From contig NZ_WUEY01000022.1 in NCBI RefSeq assembly GCF_010668395.1, forward strand, positions 37,323-101,322: 64,000 bases of DNA, written 5' to 3'. Under the pieces are notes generated by a model, which had not been told where the DNA came from, searched no databases, and saw only the letters and a list, made by a program, of their open reading frames with translations. This stretch comes from Martinezella lusitana. GTDB taxonomy: Bacteria; Pseudomonadota; Alphaproteobacteria; Rhizobiales; Rhizobiaceae. Positions 26,339 through 35,394 of this stretch are shown here, one piece after another; within the stretch, counting starts at the first letter, position 1, and every line of letters starts with the position of its first letter. Position numbers and translations under genes: made by a program.

Positions 26339-26644
26339 GCCGATGTCCCCCGATGTCGCTCTGGCTCCCACTCTGCCGGAGTTCAGATTGCATGCATAAG
26401 CATGTATCACCCTTGGCTTGCACGGGGCTAACGCTGCCGATTCTACGTTGTATCGAAAGATCGGACGTAAGGTTGCAAACGACCACATCTGCGATGTGAC
26501 CGGGCTGCTGCTTGCCGGATCCGTATGTTCGCGCAGGGATTTCACCTCGCCTGCCGCAACCGGATCTCCGTGATCTCCCCCAGGAGGAGCGCCGCAAGTC
26601 AGGACATTCCGGACCTATAGCACCAGCGCCGGCATCCCTTTGTT
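26339..26644. other. Upstream region of the hypothetical gene
   Basis: 306 bases between two minus-strand genes, holding the promoter region of 25691-26338. No hairpin with a T-run and no convincing frame was seen. Confidence 0.4.
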
Positions 26645-27364
26645 TTAATGCATGATCGCGCAGCTATGATCCTGCACGTCCTCTCCACCCATGCCGAGCG
26701 TGGCAACGTCAGTCAGCACGATGAAGCCGGGGCCGTCGGCGAAATTGGCACCGACCACAACGAGATTGTGATCGCCCATTTCCTTTGCCGGATCCTTCAA
26801 GCTCTTGGCGAGCGCCAGGACCGGATTGAAATCGCCCAATGTCTCGCCCTTGACGCGGATTGCCGTGAATTCGTGACCGGCAATCTTGTCTGGAAGGGGC
26901 GCCCAGTCCGTTGCGATCTTGTCGGCGTCGGCCTTCAGAACCGCTCGCGCATCCGCGCTGATGCAATCGACATGGATATGCAGCTGGTTTTGCGAACGGG
27001 CCTGCAACGCGTTGATGGCGAGGCTCAGACCGTCGCGCGGGAGCTGGTGCGGCAGCCGGGCATTGACGTCATCCCGCTCGGCCCAGGCATCGGCGAAGAA
27101 ATTATGCGTTGCCGGATCGAGGAGCGCCGGGCTTTCCATGCCGGTGATCTTGTCGGTGGGGATCAGGAGGAATTGCGCAACGCCGCGTAGATCCTTCAGC
27201 ATGGCATAGTGCTCGGCCGTATTTACCGAAAGGCACGGCGCGGTCTGCACGACGCATTTATCGTGCACGATTTTCCACAGCACGTCGGAGTCGGCAAAGG
27301 CTGGAGCAAAGAGAAGGGGAAAAAAGGAAGCGGCAAGAGCCGTGACGCGACGCAAGAGTGTCAT
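26645..27364 (-). CDS. cdh: CDP-diacylglycerol diphosphatase
   Basis: This 239-residue enzyme has a Sec signal peptide ending near AFA (22-24) and the family landmarks VVQTAPCLSV, FLLIPTDKITGMESP, and the active-site RSQNQLHIHVDC with His129 and His131. It hydrolyses CDP-diacylglycerol to phosphatidate and CMP in the periplasm and is related to the HIT superfamily. ATG 27364 is used, since the upstream in-frame extension (17 residues) precedes the signal peptide. It is a single gene. Confidence 0.88.
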   Translation of the reverse strand: MTLLRRVTALAASFFPLLFAPAFADSDVLWKIVHDKCVVQTAPCLSVNTAEHYAMLKDLRGVAQFLLIPTDKITGMESPALLDPATHNFFADAWAERDDVNARLPHQLPRDGLSLAINALQARSQNQLHIHVDCISADARAVLKADADKIATDWAPLPDKIAGHEFTAIRVKGETLGDFNPVLALAKSLKDPAKEMGDHNLVVVGANFADGPGFIVLTDVATLGMGGEDVQDHSCAIMH

Positions 27365-27706
27365 GGCATGAGATTTCCCTGGTTCAAACGGTTGGGCATC
27401 TTCGCAATGTCGCACGGCTTAGCATAGGCCCATTAGGCTGATGTGACGACGCGACGGCCGTGTATGTCAAATCCGGGCCGGATGGATGCGGTAGAGGTTG
27501 CAATATCAGTTTCGCTTCATTCTGGCTTCAGTCCGCTTTCAGTTTGGTTGCCTACATGGCAAGAGCCGGGGAAAACCATGCCTCGCCTCAGGGATGGAAA
27601 GGCATCCGCCAGAGTCTGGCGGCAGCCTTTCTGATGTCTGCGACGGGGTGTTCGCAACGTTCGACCACCGCGATTCATCGCTGGTCGATATATTCTGGAG
27701 CTTAAA
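27365..27706. other. Intergenic region between divergent genes
   Basis: 342 bases holding the promoters of cdh (minus) and the small gene at 27707 (plus). No coding frame or clear operator is supported. Confidence 0.4.
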
Positions 27707-27910
27707 ATGGGTATCGGAAAATTGATCGAGGAAGTAGCAGGCGCCGTCGCTGCCGAGGATGCCGCAGAGGCTGTCGACCCGAATGCCGGTTTCCTGACAA
27801 AGGCCGCCGCCGCCGTCGCCGGTTTCGAAGGCGTCAACAAGCTGACGGACGTGCTCAAGGAAAAAGAGCAGGAGCCGAGCGCCGAGAGCAGCGGCGACCA
27901 GAACGGCTGA
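27707..27910 (+). CDS. Small acidic hypothetical protein
   Basis: A 67-residue protein starting MGIGKLIEEVAGAVAAED with a Gly/Ala-rich helix and an acidic, Ser-rich C-terminal tail. A GGAG site (CTGGAGCTTAAA) ends 5 bases before the ATG and supports expression. Such short Ala-rich acidic proteins occur in rhizobia; no function is assigned. Confidence 0.55.
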   Translation: MGIGKLIEEVAGAVAAEDAAEAVDPNAGFLTKAAAAVAGFEGVNKLTDVLKEKEQEPSAESSGDQNG

Positions 27911-28002
27911 TCGCCGGCGGCGTTCTTTCAAACAGGCTCAGGCTTGGCATTCATAATCAACTCCATGTCCGTTGAAGCGGCATCATTCTCAAAGGAATTT
28001 TA

Positions 28003-28272
28003 ATGAAACTCTCCAGAACACTTGCATTCGTCGGCGCCCTTGCCCTTGCAGGCTCTGCCTTCGCCGCCTCTCCGGCTCCAGCCCCTGCCGCAACGACAGC
28101 CGCTGCGCCTTCTGCCGCTTCAACGACCGTCAAGCCCGCCGCAACGGCGACGACGGACAAGCAGGCCGTTTCGAAAAAATGCTCGGCCGACGCCGATGCG
28201 AAGGGTCTGCATGGAAAGGCCCGCAAGAAATTCCGCCAGGATTGCAAGGCGGCTTCGAAGAAGAAGAGCTGA
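28003..28272 (+). CDS. Secreted PsiF-repeat protein
   Basis: The 89-residue product has a Sec signal peptide (MKLSRTLAFVGALALAGSAFA, cleavage near residue 21), an Ala/Pro/Thr-rich linker, and one PsiF repeat: KKCSADADAKGLHGKARKKF with the paired Cys, then RQDCK. PsiF proteins are phosphate-starvation inducible in enterics; the function is unknown. An AAGGAA site precedes the ATG and an intrinsic terminator follows, so it is a monocistronic unit. Confidence 0.85.
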   Translation: MKLSRTLAFVGALALAGSAFAASPAPAPAATTAAAPSAASTTVKPAATATTDKQAVSKKCSADADAKGLHGKARKKFRQDCKAASKKKS

Positions 28273-28300
28273 TTGATCAATCCATCGTAAATCGACTTGG

Positions 28301-28327
28301 AAGCCGGGCTCTCGTCCCGGCTTTTTT
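28301..28327 (+). terminator. Intrinsic terminator after the PsiF-like gene
   Basis: AAGCCGGG (28301-28308) pairs with CCCGGCTT (28315-28322) and is followed by TTTTT, 28 bases beyond the stop. Confidence 0.85.
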
Positions 28328-28671
28328 GTTTTGCCGCAGTTGTTGCAACATCTTGGCTCGACGGCGAACGTCCCGCCACTCGGCTCCCGTCGAGATCGGG
28401 CGCGCGGGGTGTGCATCCCTCGATTGCGCCTTCGCCATCGGTTTGTCCCTGGACGTCGGGACTTGACGAAAACAAACCAGGTATTAGTTTAAACGGAGGC
28501 GCCTCCGTTTATCGTTGTGCGTCCCACATCCTGATTGCGATGCGCCGGTCACTGTGAGGAAAGGCCGGCGGCTCGTTTTCCTGAGAAAATCATATAGCAA
28601 CCGGTAGACCGCCGAACAGACTCTACTAGATTTCGTAGGTCTCATCTTCGTGACGATGGCAGGAGCTTATC
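28328..28671. other. Promoter region of the molybdenum hydroxylase operon
   Basis: 344 bases without a supported gene. They contain a 22-bp perfect palindrome (28490-28511) and a possible -35 TTGACG at 28463-28468, 17 bases from AGTTTA (28486-28491), which would place the palindrome over the -10 region and transcription start. Confidence 0.5.
28490..28511. promoter_or_regulatory. 22-bp perfect palindrome, candidate TetR-type operator
   Basis: The half-site TAAACGGAGGC is followed directly by its exact complement to 28511. It is 160 bases upstream of the hydroxylase operon and overlaps a candidate promoter. Its length and uninterrupted symmetry are typical of TetR-type repressor sites; no regulator gene lies beside it. 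Confidence 0.6.
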
Positions 28672-29145
28672 ATGACACGAACCATCCATGTCGCACTCGA
28701 TATCAACGGGCAGCGGCACGAACTCGATATCGAACCGCGTGTGACGTTGCTCGACGCGCTGCGCGAGCATCTCGCGCTCACCGGCACAAAGAAAGGCTGC
28801 GACCAGGGCCAATGCGGAGCCTGCACCTGTCACGTCGACGGCAAGCGCGTGCTCTCCTGCCTGACGCTTGCCGCGCAGGCCGAGGGCCGCAAGGTCACGA
28901 CGATCGAGGGCATCACCGGCGAAGCCGGCAACCTGCATCCCGTGCAGGCGGCGTTCATCGAACATGATGCCTTCCAGTGCGGCTATTGCACGCCCGGTCA
29001 GATCATGTCGGCGGTCGCCTGCATTCGCGAAGGGCACGCCGGATCGGATGCCGAGATCCGCGAATATATGTCCGGAAATCTCTGTCGATGCGGAGCCTAC
29101 AACAGCATCGTCGCGGCGGTGCGCCAAGCCGCGGAGGTGGCGTAA
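28672..29145 (+). CDS. Molybdenum hydroxylase, 2Fe-2S subunit (xanthine dehydrogenase/YagT-like)
   Basis: The 157-residue subunit carries the plant-type cluster ligands Cys43, Cys48, Cys51 and Cys63 (GCDQGQCGAC) and the second cluster at Cys103, Cys106, Cys138 and Cys140 (CGYCTPGQ, GNLCRCG). It passes electrons from the Mo centre to FAD. There is no Tat signal at the N-terminus, unlike periplasmic PaoA, so the complex should be cytoplasmic. An AGGAG site precedes ATG 28672. First gene of a three-gene operon. Confidence 0.93.
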   Translation: MTRTIHVALDINGQRHELDIEPRVTLLDALREHLALTGTKKGCDQGQCGACTCHVDGKRVLSCLTLAAQAEGRKVTTIEGITGEAGNLHPVQAAFIEHDAFQCGYCTPGQIMSAVACIREGHAGSDAEIREYMSGNLCRCGAYNSIVAAVRQAAEVA

Positions 29146-30128
29146 TGCGGAACTTTTCGTATTTCCGTGCGACCTCGCCGGCCGAGGCCGGTCGCGCAGC
29201 GCAGCAGGCGGGCGCCATGTTCCTCGCCGGTGGAACGACCTTGCTCGATCTTGCCAAATGCGGAGTGAGCGAGCCTGATACGGTCATTGATATCACCCAC
29301 CTTTCCGGCATGAACGGTATTGCGGTCGATGCGGCCGGCGCAAAGATCGGCGCACTTGCCAGGATGAGCGATGTTGCCGATCACAAGGATATCCGTGCAG
29401 CCTTCCCGGCCGTTTCGGAATCGCTCGCGCTTGCTGCATCCGCTCAACTCCGCAACATGGCGACGATCGGCGGCAATCTCCTGCAACGGACGCGCTGTTC
29501 CTACTTCCGCGATCCAGGCGCCTTTGTTGCCTGCAACAAGCGCAATCCCGGCTCCGGCTGTTCGGCGATCGGCGGCGTCACGCGCAATCACGCCGTGCTC
29601 GGCACGAGCGCTTCATGCATCGCCTCCTATCCCGGCGATCTGGCGGTTGCTCTGGTTGCCTTCGATGCCGTGATCGAGACGGATAGCCGCAAGGTGGTTG
29701 TGGATGATTTCTTCCTTGCTCCGGGCGACACGCCCGACAGGGAGACGGTCCTTCGACGCGGCGAAATGATCATGGCGATTGATATCCCTGCGTCCGCTGC
29801 TGCCCGAAACTCCACCTACATCAAGGTCCGCGACCGGCAGTCCTACGAATTCGCCGCCGCAAGCGCCGCAGTCGGTCTCGAACTCGAAGCCGATGGCAGG
29901 ACGGTCCGCGATATTCGCGTGGCATTGGGCGGCGTCGCCACCAAACCCTGGCGGGTACGAGCCGTCGAGCAGGCGCTCGTCGGCAAGGTGCTTGAGGCCG
30001 ATGTCGTGGAGAAAGCCAGCCGCCTCGCGATGGAGGGTGCCGTCGAACATGGCGGCAATCGTCACAAGATCGAACTTGCGCCGCGCGTTGTCGCCCGCGC
30101 CATTCTGAAAGTGGGAGGCCTGGCATGA
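29145..30128 (+). CDS. Molybdenum hydroxylase, FAD-binding subunit (YagS-like)
   Basis: This 327-residue FAD subunit starts MRNFSYFRATSPAEAG and has the FAD loops FLAGGTTLLDLAK (about 26-38) and the AAAQLRNMATIGGN-like stretch (AASAQLRNMATIGGNLLQR), and an RTRCSYFRD sequence. An extra Cys-rich loop (FVACNKRNPGSGCSA) resembles the 4Fe-4S insertion of YagS/4-hydroxybenzoyl-CoA reductase relatives. Start ATG 29145 shares one base with the preceding TAA. The large subunit starts inside its last codons (ATGA). Confidence 0.9.
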   Translation: MRNFSYFRATSPAEAGRAAQQAGAMFLAGGTTLLDLAKCGVSEPDTVIDITHLSGMNGIAVDAAGAKIGALARMSDVADHKDIRAAFPAVSESLALAASAQLRNMATIGGNLLQRTRCSYFRDPGAFVACNKRNPGSGCSAIGGVTRNHAVLGTSASCIASYPGDLAVALVAFDAVIETDSRKVVVDDFFLAPGDTPDRETVLRRGEMIMAIDIPASAAARNSTYIKVRDRQSYEFAAASAAVGLELEADGRTVRDIRVALGGVATKPWRVRAVEQALVGKVLEADVVEKASRLAMEGAVEHGGNRHKIELAPRVVARAILKVGGLA

Positions 30129-32413
30129 CCATGATGGAACCGCGCAAGCATGGCGATGCATCCGACGGCACGGTCGGCGGTCGTCAGTCGCGCTTCGAAG
30201 GCAATATGAAGGTCATGGGTACGGCGACCTACGCGCTGGAATATCCGGTCGAAAACCTTGCCTATGCCGTCCTCGTTCAGAGCACGATCCCGGCCGGCCG
30301 TGTCGTCAAGGTCGATACCTCGGCAGCGCTTGCAATGCCGGGCGTGCTGCTTGTGCTGACACCGGAGGATGATCTGGGTCTCAGGCTTGGCGGCGACTGG
30401 GGCGGCAACAGGCCTGCGGAGGGGCCATACTATCCGCTGCCGCGCGAGGTGCAGTTCAACGGCCAGTCGATCGCCGCCGTCGTGGCCGAAAGCCGCGAGC
30501 AGGCCACCGAGGCGGCCAGGCTGGTGCGCGTTACCTACGAGCAGAGCAAGCACGTCGCCGATCTCAACGATCCGAATGCCGGCGAGGGTAAGCTCATGGA
30601 TCCGCTTTCCTCAAGCTGGGGCGACGCCGAAGCGGCGCTTGCCGCATCTCCGGTGCGGATCGATGCCGAATACTCGACTCCACGCGAATATCATGTGGCG
30701 ATGGAGCCCCACGGGCTGACCGCGAAATGGGATGGCGACCAGCTGACCATCTGGGAGCCGAGCCAGTGGTCGCATGGCATGGCGCGCATGTATTCGGAAT
30801 GGTTCGACATGCCCTATGAAAATGTCCGGATCATCTCCCCCTTCATCGGCGGCGGTTTCGGATCGAAGGGGCAGCCGCTTGCCTATGGCGCGGTGGCGAT
30901 CGCGGCGGCAAGGAAGCTCGGTCGCCCGGTAAAGCTCGCGGTCACGCGCCCGCAGAATTTTACGAGCTATGGCGGCCGTGCTGCGACCAGGCAGAAGATC
31001 TCGCTCGGCGCAACGGAGGATGGTATCCTGCAGGCGATCATCCATCGCGGCGCCAGCGAAACCTCGATCTATGCGGACTGGCCGGAGCAGACGGGAGCGG
31101 CGACCTCGATCCTCTACAAGGTCGAGAATTTTTCCTCGCAGCATCGCATCGTGCCCGTCAACAGCGTGACGCCGGGCGCCTTGCGCGGCCCGGGCAAGAA
31201 CCCGAGCGCTTACGGTATTGAATGTGCGATGGAGGAACTAGCCTACAAGCTCGGCATGGATCCGCTGGAAATCCGGCTGAAAAACTATGCCGATCACGAC
31301 TACCAGTCCGGCAAGCCGTGGTCGACGCGGCGGCTGCGCGAGGCCCTGACCGAGGGCGCCGAAGCCTTCGGCTGGTCGCGGCGCAGCCACGCGCCGCGTT
31401 CGATGCGCGACGGCAAGACCCTGATCGGCTGGGGCATCGGCTGCGGTACCTTCCCGGTCATCCGGGCGCCGAGCGAGGCGATGATCCGTATTCTCGCGAA
31501 CGGCCGGGTCGAGGTCGTCAGCGGCGCCATCGACATGGGGCAGGGGACCTATACGATCCTCGCCCAGAGCGCCGCCGAGGTCTTCGGCATTCCGGTGGAG
31601 CAAGTCGAGGTGCATCTCGGCGATTCACGCCTGCCGGGCTCGGCGATCGCCGGCGGCTCGATGCTGGCCGGCTCGATCATGGGAGCCGTTCACAAGGCTG
31701 CGGTTGCCGCCCGCGACGAGCTCATCGGCCTTGCGCTCAGCGATGCCAATTCGCCGTTCCGCGATACGGGCGCGAATACGCTGAATTTCGCCGAAGGCCG
31801 CATCGCAGCGCCACGCGGCGAAACCCCGTCGCTGACGCTGGCGGAACTGATGTCGGCGCTCAAGCGTGAGGAGATCGAAGTCCGGCGCAACACCCTGCCT
31901 GACGGAGCGAATGCCCAGGAGCAACTCCAGGCCTGGACCACTATGGCGAAGGTGCAGGGACCGACCATGGGCGATTATTCCATGCATAGCTGGTGCGCCC
32001 ATTTCGCCGAAGTGCGGGTCGACGAGGATTTCGGCACGGTGCGCGTTTCCCGCATGGTCTCCGCCTTCGATTGCGGCCGTCTCTATAATCCGCGGCTGGT
32101 CGAAAGCCAGTGGTGGGGCGGTATCATCATGGGCATCGGCCAAGCGCTTCTGGAGGAAGGATTGGTCGATCCGCGCAACGGGCGAACGGTCAACAACAAT
32201 ATCGGCGATTACCTCGTGCCGACGAATTCGGACATCCCGGATATTCAGGTGATCTCCGTCGGCGTGCCGGACCGTCACGCCTCTGCGCTCGGCGGCAAGG
32301 GCGTCGGCGAAGTCGGCATCGTCGGCGTGGCGCCTGCCATTGCCAATGCGGTGTTCCATGCGACCGGCAAGCGCATTCGCGACCTGCCGATCACATTGGA
32401 GAAGCTGCTGTAA
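30125..32413 (+). CDS. Molybdenum hydroxylase, molybdopterin-binding catalytic subunit (YagR-like)
   Basis: The 762-residue subunit has the molybdopterin motif GGGFGSKG (about residues 240-247), a second pterin segment near GALRGPGKNPSAYGIE, the DMGQGTYT loop, and the catalytic Glu729 in GKGVGEVGI. These are the key features of the xanthine oxidase family. Substrates of the YagR branch are aldehydes or aromatic/heterocyclic compounds; the specificity loop cannot be judged. Coupled by ATGA to the FAD subunit. No MoCo-chaperone (xdhC-like) gene follows. Confidence 0.92.
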   Translation: MTMMEPRKHGDASDGTVGGRQSRFEGNMKVMGTATYALEYPVENLAYAVLVQSTIPAGRVVKVDTSAALAMPGVLLVLTPEDDLGLRLGGDWGGNRPAEGPYYPLPREVQFNGQSIAAVVAESREQATEAARLVRVTYEQSKHVADLNDPNAGEGKLMDPLSSSWGDAEAALAASPVRIDAEYSTPREYHVAMEPHGLTAKWDGDQLTIWEPSQWSHGMARMYSEWFDMPYENVRIISPFIGGGFGSKGQPLAYGAVAIAAARKLGRPVKLAVTRPQNFTSYGGRAATRQKISLGATEDGILQAIIHRGASETSIYADWPEQTGAATSILYKVENFSSQHRIVPVNSVTPGALRGPGKNPSAYGIECAMEELAYKLGMDPLEIRLKNYADHDYQSGKPWSTRRLREALTEGAEAFGWSRRSHAPRSMRDGKTLIGWGIGCGTFPVIRAPSEAMIRILANGRVEVVSGAIDMGQGTYTILAQSAAEVFGIPVEQVEVHLGDSRLPGSAIAGGSMLAGSIMGAVHKAAVAARDELIGLALSDANSPFRDTGANTLNFAEGRIAAPRGETPSLTLAELMSALKREEIEVRRNTLPDGANAQEQLQAWTTMAKVQGPTMGDYSMHSWCAHFAEVRVDEDFGTVRVSRMVSAFDCGRLYNPRLVESQWWGGIIMGIGQALLEEGLVDPRNGRTVNNNIGDYLVPTNSDIPDIQVISVGVPDRHASALGGKGVGEVGIVGVAPAIANAVFHATGKRIRDLPITLEKLL

Positions 32414-32426
32414 CCACAGATCCATG

Positions 32427-32453
32427 GAGCCGCATTGCGCAAGCGTGCGGCTC
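32427..32453 (+). terminator. Stem-loop after the hydroxylase operon
   Basis: GAGCCGCA (32427-32434) pairs with TGCGGCTC (32446-32453) over an 11-nt loop, 13 bases after the stop. No T-run follows, so termination is uncertain. Confidence 0.35.
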
Positions 32454-32623
32454 AAATGCCTCGGCGACAGCGACCGTTGGCCGGGGCTATCCATGCGACA
32501 TAACGTCGGGCTGGCCGTTGCCTTTTCGGCAATGGATGAGCCGAAAATCAGCGCTTCTTCAGAACGCATCCGTTTGCCATAGTTCATCGAAAGCGCCCTT
32601 GAGAGCGTTGTGAGGCGAACGTC

Positions 32624-32965
32624 ATGGCCTATGTAATCACCGAGCCCTGCATCGATACGAAGGACGGCGCCTGTACGGTTGCCTGCCCGGTCGACTGCAT
32701 CTACGAGGGCGGGCGGATGTTCTACATCCAGCCGGACGAATGCATCAATTGCGGGCTCTGTCTTTCCGTCTGTCCGGTCGATGCCATCTTGTGGGATGAG
32801 GAAATGCCGGCGGAGCGACTGTTTCTGCGCGAGGTCAACCGCGATTTCTTCGCCGACGGCGTTACCGGCTGGGGGGCGCCCGGCGGCTGGGACAAGAGCC
32901 GCACGACCAACCTCGACCACCCTTTCGTCGCGGCTTACAACGAGGTTTCCGAAAGCCGCTGCTGA
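32624..32965 (+). CDS. Ferredoxin with two iron-sulfur clusters (FdxA-like)
   Basis: A 113-residue ferredoxin with cysteines at 9, 17, 21, 25, 40, 43, 46 and 50. The second set (CINCGLCLSVCP) is a 4Fe-4S site; the first set, Cys9-x7-Cys-x3-Cys-x3-Cys, lacks CxxCxxC spacing and resembles the modified site of seven-iron ferredoxins. Located 210 bases after the molybdenum hydroxylase on the same strand, it may feed or drain electrons for that enzyme or for the opposite catabolic operon. Confidence 0.88.
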   Translation: MAYVITEPCIDTKDGACTVACPVDCIYEGGRMFYIQPDECINCGLCLSVCPVDAILWDEEMPAERLFLREVNRDFFADGVTGWGAPGGWDKSRTTNLDHPFVAAYNEVSESRC

Positions 32966-33028
32966 TCCAGACGAAGTTCATCGAGTGTTCCCGCCGCAGT
33001 GAAATGGCGGTTGCCGTTTCCCACGATA

Positions 33029-34423
33029 TCAGGAGATTCCGTGCCAGGTGTCATAGTAGGCGCGCGTCGCTTCAGATAAAGCGTTGACGAGTGGCCGCTG
33101 TTTCTCAAGTCTCGGCAGATCGGCTCTTGCCTGCGCCAAAAGCTCGGACAGGGCTGCGTCGAAGTCGATGCCCGTCAGCTTTCCTTCGCGCATCACCTCC
33201 CGGTCGGCGACAACGAGCCCTTTGGCAAGTCGCGCGCTCATGCGGGTCAGCAGGATTTCCGCCTCGTCGATATCGTCGAACAGCGCCTCGGCCATAAGGG
33301 CTCGATAGTCGACGATCGTGAAGTCTTCGGCGTTGCTTGCGTTGACGACCCGGCGGCCGACGCGGGTCGCGGCATCGAATAGGCTCCCCGCCGGCAATTG
33401 CCTGGTCAGGCTGCGCCCGCCATGCAGGAGGTAGAGCAGCCGCATTTCCCGCCAAAGATCCTGATCGTCGTCGAAGCCGGTGCCGTCGAGGCCGATGGCG
33501 AAGGCCGGGCCGCCAAGCGCGACCGCGGACGCAATCGAAGCAATGCCCGAGCGAAGGCGCAGATTGGCGGAGGGGTTGCTGACAAGCTGTACGCCGCGCT
33601 CGGCAAGCAGTTCAAGTTCATCGGGGCGCAGCTGGACGCCATGGGCGACGGCGAGGCGCGACGACAGGAAGCCTATCTTGTCGAGATAATTGACGACGCC
33701 CTCGGGAAAGCGGCGGTCGAGCCACAGGCGCTGGCGCGGACTTTCGAGCAGATGCATATGAATGCGCCGGCCATGTGCAGCGGAAGCGTCCGCGATTGCC
33801 TCCAGCAGTGCGTTCGAGCACCATTGCGGCCCGATCGGCCCGTACTGCACGTCGACCAGCGGACTGGTATTGGCAGCCGCCACCGCCTCGACGGCGGCAA
33901 GCTGCGTACGGATCGGTGCATAGTCGGGGATGGTCCCGGCCAGTGCCTGCCAGTCACCTGGGGACAGGAACGGCTTCAGCCGTTGCGGCCCGCCATCATA
34001 GGCCCAGGCGTCGTGGTCGAGCAGCGGGCAGGAGAGCGCAAGCCGGATGCCGATATCGCCCGCCGCCCGCATGACCGCGCCTGCCTCATCGGCCAGCCGG
34101 TCGACATTCAGGGAGTTATGGCAATGCATGGTCGCGCCGACGCCGGTTTTGGCCAGCCGGCCGAAGGCGACGAGCGCTTCGAGATAGGGATCCGTGCGCG
34201 GCCGCAGCCTCAGGCCCGGGATCCACACTTCCAGCGCATCATCGATGGCGCCGAAATCGAGGGTGCGGATGCCGTAGCCGTGGTCATGAGCGTTGACGGG
34301 CGAGGGCAGAACCAGATCGCCGGATTGCAGACGAAGGGCTTGCAGCGCTTGCGGCAGCGCCGCCGCTTCCGTGACCCTCCGGGCAGGCGCATGACCCGGA
34401 TCGAGCAGTAACCGCATGGCCAT
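33029..34423 (-). CDS. Amidohydrolase-superfamily deaminase/hydrolase (ATZ/TRZ-like)
   Basis: This 464-residue protein has the metallo-hydrolase pattern: HxH metal site (NAHDHGYG, about 44-51), His in RIHMHLLESP, His in LAVAHGVQL and the catalytic Asp in AIGLDGTGFDDDQD. The last motif is typical of the ATZ/TRZ branch, which deaminates or hydrolyses N-heterocycles, guanine and triazines. It is the final gene of the 41.4-33 kb operon, 12 bases after the LysR gene. It supports a nitrogen-containing ring compound as the operon's substrate (inference). Confidence 0.85.
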   Translation of the reverse strand: MAMRLLLDPGHAPARRVTEAAALPQALQALRLQSGDLVLPSPVNAHDHGYGIRTLDFGAIDDALEVWIPGLRLRPRTDPYLEALVAFGRLAKTGVGATMHCHNSLNVDRLADEAGAVMRAAGDIGIRLALSCPLLDHDAWAYDGGPQRLKPFLSPGDWQALAGTIPDYAPIRTQLAAVEAVAAANTSPLVDVQYGPIGPQWCSNALLEAIADASAAHGRRIHMHLLESPRQRLWLDRRFPEGVVNYLDKIGFLSSRLAVAHGVQLRPDELELLAERGVQLVSNPSANLRLRSGIASIASAVALGGPAFAIGLDGTGFDDDQDLWREMRLLYLLHGGRSLTRQLPAGSLFDAATRVGRRVVNASNAEDFTIVDYRALMAEALFDDIDEAEILLTRMSARLAKGLVVADREVMREGKLTGIDFDAALSELLAQARADLPRLEKQRPLVNALSEATRAYYDTWHGIS

Positions 34424-34435
34424 CGTCGTTTCCCT

Positions 34436-35359
34436 CTATCGTGAGACCAGGGTATTGATCTTCTCGGCGAATTTCGACAGCTCCTCGCCCATCGATTGGG
34501 CGACGACCTCCGTCGCATGGGTGAGCTGGCGGCGGCGCGAAACGACGATGCCGACTTCGAGATCCTGGAGCTTCGATCCCGCGATCGACAGCGCGACAGC
34601 ATCGCCGGCTTCCAGCTCGCGCAGCAGACCGAGCGGCGTGAAGAAGGCCACGCCTTCGCCGGCAAGGATCATCGGCTTCAGCATCATCTGATTGTTCGTC
34701 GCGACCAGCGTGCGGCCGACGCGATTGAGCGCGCCGAGCTCGACCGCGATCATCGAGCTCATGACCTCGTTGTCGAGTTGCAGCAGCATGTTGAACTGGG
34801 CGCATTCCTGCAGCGTCACGGACTTCTGCCGCGCGAGCGGGTGGCTCTTGGCGACGATCGCCATCAGCGGCATGCGCACGCCATGGATCAGCTTCATATC
34901 GTGCGGGCGGGCGAGATCGAAGGTCACGCCGATATCGACGTCGCCCTCGGCGAGGAAGCGGAAGATATTGTTGTAGTTATCGGTGCGGATGCGAAAATCC
35001 ACCGCCGGATGCCTCTTGTGGAAGCTGGAGACGAATTCCGGCAGGAACTGGATCGCAAGGCTGTCCAGGGCGGCGATGTGGACGCGGCCGGTGCTCTTGC
35101 CGTGGAGATCGCCGAGATTGGATTTCATGATTTCGTATTCGTGCAGCGTATCCTTGGCGTGCCGCAGCACGATTTCGCCCGCCGATGTCAGCCGCAGGCC
35201 GTCGGAGAAGCGCTCGAACAGTGGCGTGCCGAGCTCGTCTTCCAGTTTCTTGATCTGCCGGCTGACGGCGGAGGTCGCGACATGCAGCTCGTCGGATGCC
35301 TTGCGGATCGATCCGGAGCGTGCGACCTCGGCGAAATACTTCAGGATGCTGGCATGCAT
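34436..35359 (-). CDS. LysR-family transcriptional regulator
   Basis: The 307-residue regulator starts with the LysR winged helix (MHASILKYFAEVARSGSIRK, then ASDELHVATSAVSRQIKKLE) and continues to a substrate-binding-like effector domain with HVAALDSLAIQF at about residue 95. It is embedded within an operon of catabolic genes and expressed with them, a setting in which LysR proteins usually respond to the pathway intermediate. The operon front region (41398-41793) holds two inverted repeats that could be its sites. Confidence 0.9.
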   Translation of the reverse strand: MHASILKYFAEVARSGSIRKASDELHVATSAVSRQIKKLEDELGTPLFERFSDGLRLTSAGEIVLRHAKDTLHEYEIMKSNLGDLHGKSTGRVHIAALDSLAIQFLPEFVSSFHKRHPAVDFRIRTDNYNNIFRFLAEGDVDIGVTFDLARPHDMKLIHGVRMPLMAIVAKSHPLARQKSVTLQECAQFNMLLQLDNEVMSSMIAVELGALNRVGRTLVATNNQMMLKPMILAGEGVAFFTPLGLLRELEAGDAVALSIAGSKLQDLEVGIVVSRRRQLTHATEVVAQSMGEELSKFAEKINTLVSR

Positions 35360-35394
35360 GAAAAGCCCTCGGCGATCTCGAAGCTATAGCATGC

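Noticed and set aside
31625..32920. Minus-strand 431-codon frame
   Set aside because: Overlaps the molybdenum hydroxylase large subunit and ferredoxin in reverse; no protein-like motifs.
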